Positions 43,533-55,544 are shown, numbered from the stretch's first letter. The stretch: DNA of 64,000 nt from Flabesymbios commensalis (GCA_964017125.1 OZ024908.1:65041173-65105172); one strand, 5' to 3'. The notes: a model not told the origin generated them from the sequence alone. Numbers and translations are program-made.

Positions 43533-44362
43533 ATTCAAAAGGTGGTCATACAGCAAGCTGATCAGTCAACCCTAATGATACACATGCCAGCATACGAGAA
43601 GTAGGCCTACTTATTTATACATACATTAATAATGGTATGTAATTACGAATCTGAGGCAAGATCGCCTCACATAGACCCTAGAATAAATTACGTTCGTATT
43701 GTACAGATATGTTATGTATATCAGTGTATATGTGGAGAACCCCTCGTCTAGTGCTTAATGCGCTATTTGGGCAATCCACCTGAAAATAAATATGTTTATA
43801 TAAAAAAAAATAAGCAAAACGATATATCAATATTAGACTTCAAATTATTCAGGTGCTTGACCTTGTAATACCTTAATAATTTCTTACGTAAAGTTTAAAA
43901 AAAAATACCCTTGTACCAATGAATCTATATAGGATAGATTCCTTGTTTGTACATACGAACGCATTCGCTCAATTCATCGGGAGGGCGGGGGGGGGGGGGA
44001 GGGTTAAAGTATTCACCGTGATGCAATCTGAATAAAAAAGTGGAAAATGATTATAGTAATCAGATAATACAAAATTATTATTTTATACATTAGCCTATAC
44101 AGGTGCACACATAAAACCTATTCGAAATGAAATGGGGTGTGATAATCAAGACCAATTCAATTTAAAGACAATTAAACGAGATATAGGTCTAATGTCAAAC
44201 GTGCTCGGGAACAAGAAGTTTAATCATTAACATAATTTAGTGTGACATATGCCTATTGCGGAGCTCAAGATAATATTCTGATGTGGGATCGAGGTCAGCT
44301 TGATGAGGAATTGACCCACTAGTCGTTAGACCATTTGAGCGCTAAGCGCGACTCTACCCGTA
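43533..44362. other. No gene recognised
   Basis: AT-rich; G run at 43988-44000. Confidence 0.4.
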
Positions 44363-44611
44363 TTAACCCTTAAAGCGCTGTATTATTTTTGTATAACCCA
44401 TGGAAATCAAACGGTTTTTTAAGTTCTACATCATCATAAATGTCTTAGCTAGCTCTTTACGATTCATTTGAATACCTATGTTATGGGTCTACGGCCATCA
44501 TAATTTTTTTACTCTAATACAGTGCGGGGATCGACTTTAGTCGTCAGAATCTGACGTCTACAGACGTCAGATTCTGTCGACTAAAGTTGATCCCCGCGCT
44601 GTAAGGGTTAA
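44363..44611 (-). mobile_element. TTAA-D element, complete
   Basis: TTAA-CCCTTAAAGCGCTG...CGCGCTGTAAGGG-TTAA, inner palindrome CTGACGTCTACAGACGTCAG intact. Confidence 0.9.
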
Positions 44612-44616
44612 TCATA

Positions 44617-44741
44617 TTAACACTTTGCCTGCTGAGCACGACTAAAGTCGTTTTTAATCCGTTTAAATCACAGTTATTGGGAGCGAAATGAGTGTTTAAA
44701 CTGTGAAACATCCAGATTTATAAATGTTCGGTGTCAAATTA
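44617..44741 (-). mobile_element. TTAA-C element, cut by the next element
   Basis: TTAA-CACTTTGCCTGCTGAGCACG...AAATTAAAC, then abrupt change into the satellite-bearing element. Confidence 0.65.
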
Positions 44742-46960
44742 AACAAGACTACATAAATCCAGGAGCTCCCGCTCTGAATTAGAATTTGATTTAAGCAATT
44801 TCGTGTAGGCTTATCAATGTAGTCCTAGACGCAAGACAACTCAAGTCTAAGAGGCTCAGTCTAAGGCCACTATGTTTAGATTTAGATGTTTAGATTTAGA
44901 CAGCGCATTACCAAATTACCAGCGCGCGCATTAGATTCTTGTCTATTTTCGAAAAAAAACCCATTTAATTTCGGGAGATAAAAAAAACACTCCGAAAAAA
45001 GACAAGTTTATTTCATTAGATAAATACAAAAATTCCAGCTATGTTTTTTTTTGCTTGTTTTTTTTCCGTCGCCCTCATTATTTTTTTTCAAATAGATCAA
45101 AATATTGTTTTTATTTCGTCGACCTCATTGAATTTTCTAGAAATTTGTCCAATGTTTTTTTACCGCCCTCCCTCATTAGATTTTGGATTTTTTCTGATCT
45201 AAAACAGATAAATTAAACATAGTTCCCTAAGAGCAAGATAAGAACTAGACAGAGACTGCAAACCTCCATAGAAATTAATGATTCTAATCAGTTTCTCAGT
45301 AATGGGCTACTTATCTGGCACGGTTTACCCGATATCAGGACAATCGAGGTAAATAATGGCTGATTCTGTGAAACGCAGTGACGTCACTCGGTGAAAACAA
45401 GGTTATATAACACCCCCTCCCCCATACTTCATTCTGTGAAATGCAGTGGCGTCACTCGGTGAAAACAAGGTTATATAAGAACCCTCCCCCATACACTTTT
45501 GTATTAGTTAGCTCGGTGAAAACAAAGGAGGTCGAGGTCATTGAGTTTCACAGAATTGACATTTTGAATTCAATATAGATAACAAATTTCAGGGTGAATC
45601 CTCTCCCGAAACATCACATTTTGTTTTATAGTAATGGTCTAGCCATCTAACACGGTTTGCCAAATATTAGGCATGTGAAAGTAAATAATGGCCGATAGGG
45701 GGCCATTTTGAATTTGATCGAATCGAAATTTTTCAAGATGCATTCTCTCCTGAAACGTCACATTTTGTTTTATAGTAATCATGTGGTAATGGTCTAGCTA
45801 TTTGGCACGGTTTACCTGATATCAGGCCTATCGAGGTAAATAATGCCGATTGTTGGCCATTTGAATTCGATAAGAGTTAAACATTTCCATGGTCCATCCT
45901 CCCCCGAAAACTCACATTTTGTTTTATAGTACTGGTCTAGCCATCTAGTACGGTTTACGAAATATCGGCCATGTGAAAGTGAATAATGGCCGATAGACGG
46001 CCATTTTGAATTTGATCGATCCGAATTTTTTCGTAATGCATCCTCTCCTGAAATCTCACATTTTGTTTTATAGTGATGGTCTAGCTATCTAGCACCACTT
46101 ACCAAATATCAGCAATGTGAAAGTACATAGTGGCCGATAGGCAACCATTTTGAATTTGATCGAGTTGAAATTTGTCAAAATGCATCCTCTCCTGAAATCT
46201 TACAATTTGTTGTATAGTAATGGTGTAGCTATCTTAAGCGGTTTTCATGATATTCCGCAATATCAGGCCTGTCAAGGTGAATAATGGCCGATAGGCGGCC
46301 ATTTTGAATTTCATCGATTTGAAATTTTTCAAGATGCATCCTCTCCTGAAACCTTACAATTTGTTTTATAGTAATGGTGTAGCTATCTTGAGCGGTTTTC
46401 ATGATATTCCGCAATATCAGGCCTGTCAAGGAAAATAATGGCCGATAGGCGGCCATTTTGAATTTTATCGACTTGAATTTTTTCAAGATGCATCCTCTAC
46501 TGAAACCCGACAATTTGTTTTATAGTAATGGTGTACTTATCTTGAGCGGTTTTTATGGTATTCCGCAAAATATTCAAGTCGGATTTACCGATGTTATAAA
46601 TTAGGTCAAAGTGCTGGGTCAACTTCAAGTTCAAGGTCCAAAAACCTGGAAAGGCACAACTAGGGACCTTAAAGAACGTGTATGTGCAATATGTAGTAGT
46701 TTTCGAGATCCGCCCCGGAACGAAGTGAGCGTCAAAACGTCTAAATAGTTCATAGTTCTGAACCAAAAGTAGGTCAAAGTTCATATACCCCAAAATACAC
46801 AACTAGACCCCCAAGAGGTGTTGTGTGTAAAATTTGAAGAGCACCGGACAAGAACATTCTGAGATAGGCCCTATACTCCGGAAACGAAATGCACGGACGG
46901 AACAACGGTCCAACTCTGTAACATCATTTCGTCCTCTGCGACCTTTCGTATTAAATTCAG
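44742..46960 (+). mobile_element. Satellite-bearing long element, copy 1
   Basis: Starts AAGACTACATAAATCCAGGA, as does copy 2 at 60243. From about 45290 it holds about eight units of roughly 140-160 bp, each with AATGGCCGATAGGCGGCCAT, TTTCAAGATGCATCCTCTCC, ACATTTTGTTTTATAGTAAT and a GCACGGTTTACC block. A unique 3' part (46570-46960) contains AGGTCA-type motifs and ends near CACGGACGGAACAACGG. No protein recognised. A GACGTC...GGTTATATAA duplication lies at 45378-45505. Confidence 0.8.
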
Positions 46961-47202
46961 ATTAAAAATATTTTAACCTGTCCATTATCCACCTGGAAGT
47001 AACCCACATACCAAAAATTGTTACCCAGCTTATTTTCTTACAAAGTTATAGGCAAAAGACGAGATAAAACCAGGACAGAGGCGGAATCCATAGCTCCCTC
47101 CGTCTCACAGCTCCCTCCGTCCAAGGATATGTGTTCTAGTATCCTTGCTCCGTCTCACCTACGGTGACGGCGGGCGCTAACAAAATATCAGTCACTTTCA
47201 GC

Positions 47203-47286
47203 CATTTGAAGTTGTGGGTCGCGGTAGTGAGACACAACTTGAAGTGGCTGAAAATTCAAATTATTTAATTTAGCGGGATAAAGGGT
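47203..47286 (+). mobile_element. TTAA-C fragment
   Basis: CATTTGAAGTTGTGGGTCGC hairpin and TTTAGCGGGATAAAGGG end; left end missing. Confidence 0.7.
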
Positions 47287-47532
47287 AACGCTTAAAGCGC
47301 TGAAATATTTTTTGTAAAACTTGGAGCCCAAAGTTTTTTTCACAATTTGAAATCATCATAAATGTCTTAGTTAGCCCTTTCTGTTTCATATGAATACCTG
47401 TGATGTGGTTCCGCGGCCATTGCATTATAAATATTTTTTACTCTATACCGTGTGACTTTAGACGTCAGAATCTGACGTCTACAGACGTCAGATTCTGACG
47501 TCTAAAGTCTCTTCCCGCGCTGTAAGGGTTAA
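47284..47532 (-). mobile_element. TTAA-D element chained to TTAA-C
   Basis: GCTTAAAGCGCTGAAATATT...CCCGCGCTGTAAGGG-TTAA, with palindrome AGACGTCAGAATCTGACGTC. Confidence 0.85.
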
Positions 47533-49679
47533 GTACCAGTTTTTTTATAACCATCTCAGGGAAAATTGTAAAAGTTTGGTCTCAAATTTGACAAATATGA
47601 GCCCAGGGACGAATTGGATGGCATCATGCACAAGTGGGCTAACCCACATTTTGCCGATTTCGAGAAAAAATCGCACTGCAACATACAGTACAGGATAAAA
47701 CGAATAAATACAAATTAACACAAAAAGGTAACAAAATCAGTGACCAAATGGTCTAACCCTGAATGTGAAACTCGTATATCATGTATATTGATCAAGTTGT
47801 TGCTATCAATGACATTATATTGCCATTGTTTTTCTAAGGCTCTAAATGCTTCGTGAATTCTGGTGTAATCCAGAGGTGAAACTTACCAGGTTTATATAGT
47901 GGCAATTTTCACTCATGTTTTGGTACTCTACAGTACAGGGGATACAAACACCTCACCCCCCCCTCCCCGTAGATAAGGTGCTGGAGTCCTTTTTGCGTAC
48001 TTGAAGTTGTGGATCGCGGTAGAGACACACAACTTCAAGTGGGTGAAAATTTAAACCCGATGCATCGCCTCATAGCCAAAATGTACAGTTTTGAATGCAC
48101 TCTCACAAATAGCTAAAAATGTACACCTCTAAATGCATCCCCACATGTAGTCTGAATGCATTCTTGCAAAGCAACAATGTAGGTCTACAACTCTTAATGC
48201 ATTCTCACATAGGTAAATTGTTCACAATTGTCCTCACAATTAGGAAATATTATGTCATTCGACAGGCTTAGGCCTAATTCGCATTGCAACATGAGCGCTG
48301 TTAATAAGATTCAACAAATTTTAATCGTATCAGTTACTTACATATTATGCAGGCTTGTCGGTTTCAGCTTAGATGGGGTAGTTTAGATGCAGTACAATAG
48401 TACAATACAAAAACATGTTAAGTCAGTGAGATAAAGTGCTCACACCAAAGTGGAACTAATATAAAACATGTTAAATGCAGATAAACTCAGTATGTCCATA
48501 GAGTTATCTTTATTAACTCTATGGTATGTCTAGAGAACAAGACAGAGTCACTCACTCTTCTCTCTTCTACTTTGACACGCCCATCAAAATCAAAATGCCG
48601 GCAGCGGATTAGTTCTCATCACGAGTCATAGATCTTCCGGTTCTCTTCCGCTATTTCAGCCTAGATCTAAAAACTACATGGTGGTCCACTATCTGCACAA
48701 CATTGTGCCAACTGTCCAGATTTTGGCCCAGCATCGTGCCGAATCTGAGCTCTAAATGGTGAAGTTTCAACTGATTATAAAGGGGTGGGGGGGAGGTGAA
48801 TTTGCCGCCGGACTATTCTTGTTCTGCAGCTATGACATTCTCGCTGACAATAACTCATCAGCCCCACTGGGGGTAGCTGGGGGGGGGGGGGCGGGGTTAC
48901 AGCCGAATTAACTTCCTGTGATACAAATCAGGTCCTTCCAGGTCAGGGACCTCATTTTACGACATGTTGGTCCTCTTTTCCAGTGGTAAACTAAGAAATT
49001 TGAAAAAAAACTCTAACCAAAAGTATTATTTGGCGAATTGTTGTTAAGCGACAAAACTAAGATTGAGCTTGTTTACATGTCCAAGTGGCGATTATTTCGC
49101 TGCCAATTATTTGATTTTCGCAAAGCCTCTAAATTTGCCACACGTGGAAACATATGTACATAAATAACAGTACTTACAGTAGCCTAATAAATATAAAATA
49201 ATCCAGACAGAAAGCAATAGCCCGTGACCACCTAGAAAACAAGACAGATGGCCAATATACATTGTACCAATGCTGTACCAAGGTGCCACATATTTTCATC
49301 CACTTGAGGCGATTCAGGACTTCAGGCCGGTTGAAATACTCATTCCATTCATTTTATCGTCAAAAATAGGGCTATATCCAGCTTTTGTGAGATGCTGTTC
49401 AATCATTAGGATTTGCAAACATGGTAAATATTTGGTCTCAAATTATACAAATATAAACAATTTTCACCAATTGATAACTTCAAGTGAAGGGGGGGGGGAG
49501 GGGGTTAAATAAAATAGCTTGGCCAAAAAATACAGACTTGAAACTTGAATCACCTTTAACATATTTGAGAAACTTTATGCATGGTAAACATCATCTTGAA
49601 ACTTTATAGTTTTAAATATGTGATAACTTTATAATTGTTTGTGTTTTGTGATATAATATAATATTTAAATGTGATAGGT
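47533..49679. other. No gene recognised; scattered repeat scraps
   Basis: TTAA-C hairpin fragment at 47993-48055 (TACTTGAAGTTGTGGATCGC). GCATTCTCAC-type short imperfect repeats at 48085-48215. G runs at 48877-48890 and 49488-49498. Confidence 0.45.
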
Positions 49680-49830
49680 TTGCCCAGATGGCTCATTCGT
49701 TCCGGTTGTCAGTGCTACTGGGTTCGAATCTCGACAGGGCGGATATTTGTCATCGAGGTTGTGTATACACAGTGTTCCAAACTGACCAAAGGCCTGTGGA
49801 GGGCGATATTGCCAAATTGAACAATATCAT
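49680..49830 (+). mobile_element. Second tRNA-SINE family, copy 2
   Basis: GCCCAGATGGCTCATTCG and GGGTTCGAATCTCGACAGGG (B box), then a body shared with 36420-36620. Confidence 0.65.
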
Positions 49831-50434
49831 TATGCACTTCGGGGGCACCATTCAATCTACAGCGGGGGGGGGGGGGACTGGAGTGTTTTGGAAATAAATA
49901 ATTTCGAGTGGAATAATTTACTTTTAGAACTGTCTTATATAAACATTTTTTTTCTAATTTTAAATTTTAGGCATATACATGATACATTGTACAAAAATAA
50001 ATAAAAAGTCAATTATGTCAAAACTAACATATAAACGGCCAATAAGATACACAATACAAAAATATAAAAAAAATATGATGCTACAGTAACATAAAATCCG
50101 CTTGGACAGTTGGAATAAAGAGTTTTGTTGGGCGATAAAAGGGGATTTTACCTGTTCACCTGGATTTTAGCATCATTTTTTACATATCCAGATATCGGGC
50201 TTTTTGAATTTTGTCGGCTATTTTGGATTTTTTCAGCCATTTTGTCAAACCGATTGGATGAGAACTCACGGAGCTTTCCGGTCCAAAACTGAAAGTTACA
50301 AAAATAATAGTTTGGACGACGGTATTCGTCCAAACTAACAAGAGATTTTATACTATTTAGCAACAGATCTTGGGCATTGAAATTGGTAGCTGCTTGAACC
50401 ACTAATATAAAATATAAGCACCAATGTGCGTGTA

Positions 50435-50544
50435 CCAAAGCAAATACGACAAATCTACCCGATGTTTGACCAATGTTGGCCCACCGTCTACGACATTGGC
50501 CCGACATCGGGCAAACAATTGATAGATTTATCGTGTTTGCTTGG
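50435..50544. repeat. PAL-A palindrome
   Basis: CCAAAGCAAATACGAC...ATCGTGTTTGCTTGG; arms CCCGATGTTTGACCAATG-like and complement. Confidence 0.85.
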
Positions 50545-50567
50545 TACATGGTGCAGTGAGTTGCATA

Positions 50568-50775
50568 CTGTAGATCTGGTAATTTTCGCGTGTTTAAATT
50601 TTCGCGATTTTTTTATTTTGGGACTTTTCACGATGTTTAGAATTCGCTAATTTTATTTATATTTAGTAGCGCTATAATAAAAATTCTGAGATTCTGAATT
50701 CGCGAATTTGTCCTCCACGCAAAATTCGAGAAAATTAAAACCATATCAGATTAATTACCTGATTTACAGTATATC
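50568..50775. repeat. TACTGTAGATCTGGT / TTCGCG repeat, copy 2
   Basis: Left end ATACTGTAGATCTGGTAATT, right end AATTACCTGATTTACAGTAT: an inverted pair, so a MITE of about 205 bp. Confidence 0.8.
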
Positions 50776-51241
50776 TTACAGAGCAGCATTTGCCATCATG
50801 TTATCAGGCTCAATTGAGCACATCTTAAAAAAGAGTTCACCTGAGAACGTGAGTTTGGAATGCCATTAATTGTAGGGTGCTATTTTTGTACCTGTCTACC
50901 TATTTTAGACTGAAAAGGCGAACTAGACCAATTTGAGGCGCTTTGTAGCCCCCCCCCCCCCTAAGTGTGGATGGCTCGTTGAAGATGATCATTCTACTTT
51001 CGAATGGCCGTGAGCACAAATATTGGGAATATACAAGTGCATGTGGTCATTTATTATCTAAGCATGATAGCACTTCATTTTTCTGATATATTAATAAATC
51101 CATTAAAATGTTACTATTATTGTATTGATAACTAGTCTATAAAAATCATTAACTAGGCCTATATTATTCTGTTACGCTGCAGACCTACAGTAGGCCTACT
51201 TTGTCCGATATTGTCCCTGGTTGACAAAATACAAGCAACGA

Positions 51242-51343
51242 CGAAACGTGGAACCTAGGGTGATGGTTTAATGTTGGGCTACTGTCGCAAACGGGGGCCC
51301 AGCATTGAGCCAACATTGAGATAAACAAAGGCGCCACGTTTCG
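51242..51343. repeat. PAL-A-like palindrome with different ends
   Basis: CGAAACGTGGAACC...GGCGCCACGTTTCG; arms GGTTTAATGTTGGGC and complement, centre TACTGTCGCAAACGGG. Confidence 0.7.
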
Positions 51344-51434
51344 TTCTTATTGTACCCCGGCCCAGAAGTTGAACAAACAAGACCAGACACAGGAATTTTT
51401 TGCACGGACAACACCACGTTCCGTTCACTTCAAT

Positions 51435-51530
51435 CCCAGTAGACACAAAACATTTGTATAGCATTTATACAACGTCGGCCCAACGTCTTCGACGTTGGTC
51501 CAACTCTGTATAAATGTTATACAAATGGGA
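51435..51530. repeat. PAL-A palindrome
   Basis: CCCAGTAGACACAAAAC...TTATACAAATGGGA; centre CGGCCCAACGTCTTCGACGT. Confidence 0.85.
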
Positions 51531-52152
51531 TACGTCCTTTTAATTCACATGATGACAAGTAAATGTACCATGTAGCAATAGCAAATCGAAAAGAGATATT
51601 AATTATCGTTCGGAATAGATGATAATTTTCTATTTAAGACTATATTCTCCATGCTCTCGGAGAGAATAAGAATTGTGGGTTATCATGGTTACGATCCGTC
51701 AGATTAAAGCTGTAAAATTGAATAATTATAAATATTGGACTGTTCAATATGTTTGGATAATAATTATGATATGAAAATGCAAGAACCATGACATTCATGT
51801 ATGGTATCATATACATAGCCTGAATTTAATCAGACGTGAAATAATTTATTGGATGTCTGGACGGTATATTTTTTCACTACCCTGATGATATCTATCAGTC
51901 TATGGCGAAGTAAATTAGTTAGGCGGACCAGTCATACCGGGTATCTTCTCACATGGTCGTCTATCATTATAATGTCAAGACGATAACTCTCATAACTTTA
52001 ATGTCTGTACTATTTCGAGGAGAAACATGAGCCAACTCGTACTGTATACATTATGTAGTTGTGTATAGTGTATACTGTCAGAACTACATAATTGGGGCAA
52101 AGAGCACTTCCACGGAATGTTCAAGTGTTGACCCAGTTACAACAATACGCTA
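51531..52152. other. No gene recognised
   Basis: AT-rich anonymous sequence. Confidence 0.4.
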
Positions 52153-52205
52153 CATTATGATCGCTGATTGGCTGAATGCTGAGCTGTAGCCAATCAGTGA
52201 CCTTC
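52153..52205. repeat. Inverted CCAAT-containing repeat
   Basis: CGCTGATTGGCTGAA...TAGCCAATCAGTGACC; a related pair at 57928-57974. Confidence 0.6.
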
Positions 52206-52245
52206 TGACAGACTGGCTGCTCTGTTTTATCGGTCATGCTAAAAT

Positions 52246-52346
52246 CCCAGCAAACATAACAAGAGAGATTGACTCCAATGTTGGTTTGATGATGGGCCAG
52301 CGTCTGCGACGCTGTCCCAACATCAAACCAACTTTGGGTCGGGGTT
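52246..52346. repeat. PAL-A palindrome
   Basis: CCCAGCAAACATAACAAGAG; arms CAATGTTGGTTTGATGATGG and complement. Confidence 0.85.
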
Positions 52347-52733
52347 GCAACACACGAGGACCCCGCTCTATTAAGTGAACCATTAACGCCCTGGCAGTAA
52401 AAGTGTCAGACACAGCTACAGTTATTGTCACCTTGTGCTAGGCGGATATATAATCAGCGGAAACGAGCGTCACGCCGCGCGGTCAACACAAATCTGACCA
52501 CTGCCCAGACGGCTCGGACGTCCAATGTCCCACCGATGCTGGGCCAGCTCCCGCGACGCCGGCCCGGAATCGATCCAGCGTTGGAGGAGGTATGGCACGT
52601 CTTTCTCGGCGACCGGAAAATGTCCTCCTGAGGTCAATTCTCGTGACACTTTTCATCCCAAAGGCAGGGCCGTACGCAGAATGACCATGAATGAGTGACT
52701 GAATATTGGTTGACCCCTTCATCGTCAAATTAT

Positions 52734-52821
52734 CCATATCGTCGCCTCGGAGCTAAAGGATCCTATCTGCTACTCTAACGAGTGTCAGATAGGATCCTTT
52801 AGCTCCGAGGCGACGATATGG
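52734..52821. repeat. Perfect 37-bp-arm hairpin
   Basis: CCATATCGTCGCCTCGGAGC...GCTCCGAGGCGACGATATGG, loop of about 14 bases. A related, decayed copy is at 56015-56092. Confidence 0.9.
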
Positions 52822-52822
52822 A

Positions 52823-53050
52823 ATTTCCACCCACTTCTACTGGGGTAAAATTAGCATCCTGTTTCAATCTGTTATGAGCATTTCCACCCACTTCTACTGG
52901 GGTAAAATTAGCATCCTGTTTCAATCTGTTATGAGCATTTCCACCCACTTCTACTGGGGTAAAATTAGCATCCTGTTTCAATCTGTTATGAGCATTTCCA
53001 CCCACTTCTACTGGGGTAAAATTAGCATCCTGTTTCAATCTGTTATGAGC
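52823..53050. repeat. 57-bp minisatellite, four identical units
   Basis: Units start at 52823, 52880, 52937 and 52994 (ATTTCCACCCACTTCTACTG ... CTGTTATGAGC) and appear identical. It starts directly after the hairpin. Length divisible by three explains open frames on both strands. Confidence 0.95.
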
Positions 53051-53545
53051 ATGGTGCTCATAATATCCCCATTACCATGATTACAAGATCTATGGAAAAA
53101 GTAGTATGCTCGTAATACCCTAAACTTATTATACTGTGACAAGAGAGGAAACCATTCTAACCACTTATATTTAATGAGAAAAAATTATCTCTGATTTAAT
53201 GGCATTTGGGTCATATCAAGTTACATGAGCGCCACTTCTATTTAGTAAACTACTCATAAAATAAACATTTGTTATGGCAAAGTGCTCACATTACCCTATT
53301 GTCAAATGTTAATTAATTACGCCTGCTCACATTTTCCACACGCATGGGCAATATGAACATGTTTTGAAAATTATGATGTTTTTTTAATTAATTATTTATT
53401 TATATTTAAATTAAATTATTTATTATCATGAATTACTGCATAATTGTCCAAACATTCGATCAAATCAAATTTGAATTATTCAACTTCATTTATTTGCCCA
53501 AAATCGCTAATTAAACATGTTAAAGTTAAGGTGCTCATAATACCC
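53051..53545. repeat. Degenerate GTGCTCATAATACCC motif
   Basis: GTGCTCATAATA, ATGCTCGTAATACCC, GTGCTCACATTACCC and GTGCTCATAATACCC recur at about 53054, 53107, 53281 and 53531. Confidence 0.5.
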
Positions 53546-54633
53546 CTCTTCTCCTCCTAAAATCAACAGTACTTTTCATGACAGGATGTAGACGGGGCAC
53601 CTGTCTGGCACTTCGTTTCCAGACGGGGAGCTGGATGTTGTTTATTGACGCCAGAAATTCCAACAAAATGGCCGCTGTTTATACTGTTCATACCAGCTCG
53701 ATTCGAATTTTCATTTGTTTATATTTTCTAAACGCGAACCTTAAAAACTTATTAACGGTGGCGGCCATACATTTTTTCAGCGTCACAAATTGATTGTACA
53801 CCACTAGATAGTCAGATCAGGGTGTGCAGACATCACACTGGTGCCTCGCCTGTTTTTTCAATAGGGAGCTTGTCAACCGGGGGCGGGACCGGTTGACAAT
53901 GTTGACTAGACAAGATGCATATAATATGTTGAAATAGACTCCCGCACCAAAACCAGAGATAAAAGAACTGATATCATTACAAATAGTAGCAAAAAAAAGC
54001 GTAGAGACCAAAAGTATACATAAAAGTTGATATAACTAGAGTATAGTTTTTCTATGTAAAAACACAATATGTTTTAATTGTATGTATTAAAAACATTAGA
54101 ATGACATTTTAATAATAAAGATATCCGGCAATTGCTATATGCTGATATGTGTGGTCATTCCAGATAGAAATGTACGTAATAACGACAATAATAGCGGATA
54201 AAATATTTTTTTTGTATTAAAGATAATCATGATCATGATAGCTATTAACGAAGGACATGGTACTAACACAACAATAATACAACTTCCTTTTAATTTCTGA
54301 TTAATTCATGCCACTTTCACTCACGACCTAGTTAATACCACATAATCGAAATTGCCATGGAACAAAAACATTCACGACCTCATAGAGAAAGTCAGCTGAC
54401 TTAGCATCTCTGAAATCCTCCATAAGACCCCACTTCGTCTGATAACAAAGGCGACGGAAACCTCCCTGAAGGGTCCTAAACGGCAAAAAATCAACAAAAT
54501 CCTAAAGCAACACAGCCTGATATGTGATAATACCCGAGTCAGATCATGAAAGCATTACATCAGAACCCTCCGTCCTGTAAGCAACCGGTTAAGAGCCGAG
54601 AAGTGGGCCTGCTTATAATATAATCTGATAATG
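53546..54633. other. No gene recognised
   Basis: AT-rich, anonymous; GCGGGACCGGTTGACAA near 53883 pairs with TTGTCAACCGG just before it, a small hairpin. Confidence 0.4.
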
Positions 54634-54702
54634 TAATGTGTAATGTGGTAATAAAAACTGCAAAAAAACGAATATAATCAGGATCGGCGGTTAAGGAGTT
54701 AA
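54634..54702 (+). mobile_element. TTAA-B right-end fragment
   Basis: TAATGTGGTAATAAAAACTG and GGATCGGCGGTTAAGGAG-TTAA. Confidence 0.65.
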
Positions 54703-54798
54703 CGTCGCTTTCTGCAAAAGCATGGCAATATCGCGACAGAAACAAGCCCGAAGTCGGGACTATACCCTACTCTTATCGAATGAATGGCAGGGTTCTTT

Positions 54799-54907
54799 CC
54801 CAGTAAACACACAACATTTGTATACCATTTATACAATGTCGGCCCAACGTCTTCGACGTTGAGCCAACATTGTATAAATGGTATACAAATGTTTTGAGTT
54901 TACTGGG
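54799..54907. repeat. PAL-A palindrome, near perfect
   Basis: CCCAGTAAACACACAAC...GTTTTGAGTTTACTGGG; arms TTGTATACCATTTATACAAT and complement; centre CCCAACGTCTTCGACGTTG. Confidence 0.9.
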
Positions 54908-55051
54908 TTATAGTGCACAGTACCATAGACAGACAATGACCATGGAGAAAATAGCGCTAGCGGAATTTGTATGTTTTCACTCTACCTACACAGTGACCGG
55001 GGCTGACAGTGCTGCCCGCGTAGCCACTTGGGCGAATAATATTAGGTTTTG

Positions 55052-55543
55052 AAGGGGAAAAAATATGCCAAAGCTGAAGTTTTCAGGAAACCTTCCAAAT
55101 ACCATTAGGGCGGGGGCCCTAGGGTAGTGGTTAGCACCGCTGCCTTTCACGCCAGAGTCCGGGGTTCGGTTCCCGGTCTCGGCGGTTTGAAAGAAACAAA
55201 ATTGTTTCTTCCCCATCCACGTGTGAAAGTTAGTATTCTGGGGAGCCTCCGTGACCGAGAGGTAGCGTGCTCGGCCTCAGACCGCCAGGGCTCGAATTTC
55301 AAATCCTGTGTCTGGAGGACAGTGTCATCTCAATCATCTCACCATCCTCATGAGGTTCTCCTGGCCCAGTTTAGCCTATATGTGCACAAAGGTGGCCTAA
55401 AGCCCGATTCATTTCATTTCATTTCCAAATACCATTAGAAACAACATACTAAAACTCCCCGTGATTCCCGCGGCGAGTTTTAGTATGTTGTTTCTAATGA
55501 TATTGGGACGGTTTTCTGAAAAATTCAGCTTTGGCATATCCCC
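55052..55543. mobile_element. Palindromic MITE split by a SINE
   Basis: Left arm GGGGAAAAAATATGCCAAAG...CCATTAG (to 55109); after the SINE the element resumes AAACAACATACTAAAACTCC, turns at CCCGCGGCGAG, and closes ...CAGCTTTGGCATATCCCC. The SINE supplies a clean later insertion. Confidence 0.85.
55110..55422 (+). mobile_element. Dimeric tRNA-like SINE, full length, inside a MITE
   Basis: Both heads intact (TAGGGTAGTGGTTAGCACC, GGTTCGGTTCCC; GACCGAGAGGTAGCGTGC). Perfect 16-bp duplication TTCCAAATACCATTAG at 55094-55109 and 55423-55438. Confidence 0.95.
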
Positions 55544-55544
55544 C

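Noticed and set aside
46229-46802. Open frames in the satellite arrays (also 63111-63507)
   Set aside because: They repeat with the satellite unit and carry stops in other units; no domain.
52799-53080. Repetitive protein or CRISPR-like array
   Set aside because: Units are contiguous with no spacers, so not CRISPR. The frames are open only because 57 is divisible by three.
53578-53793. 71-codon + frame
   Set aside because: No domain, no splice context, composition like surrounding DNA.
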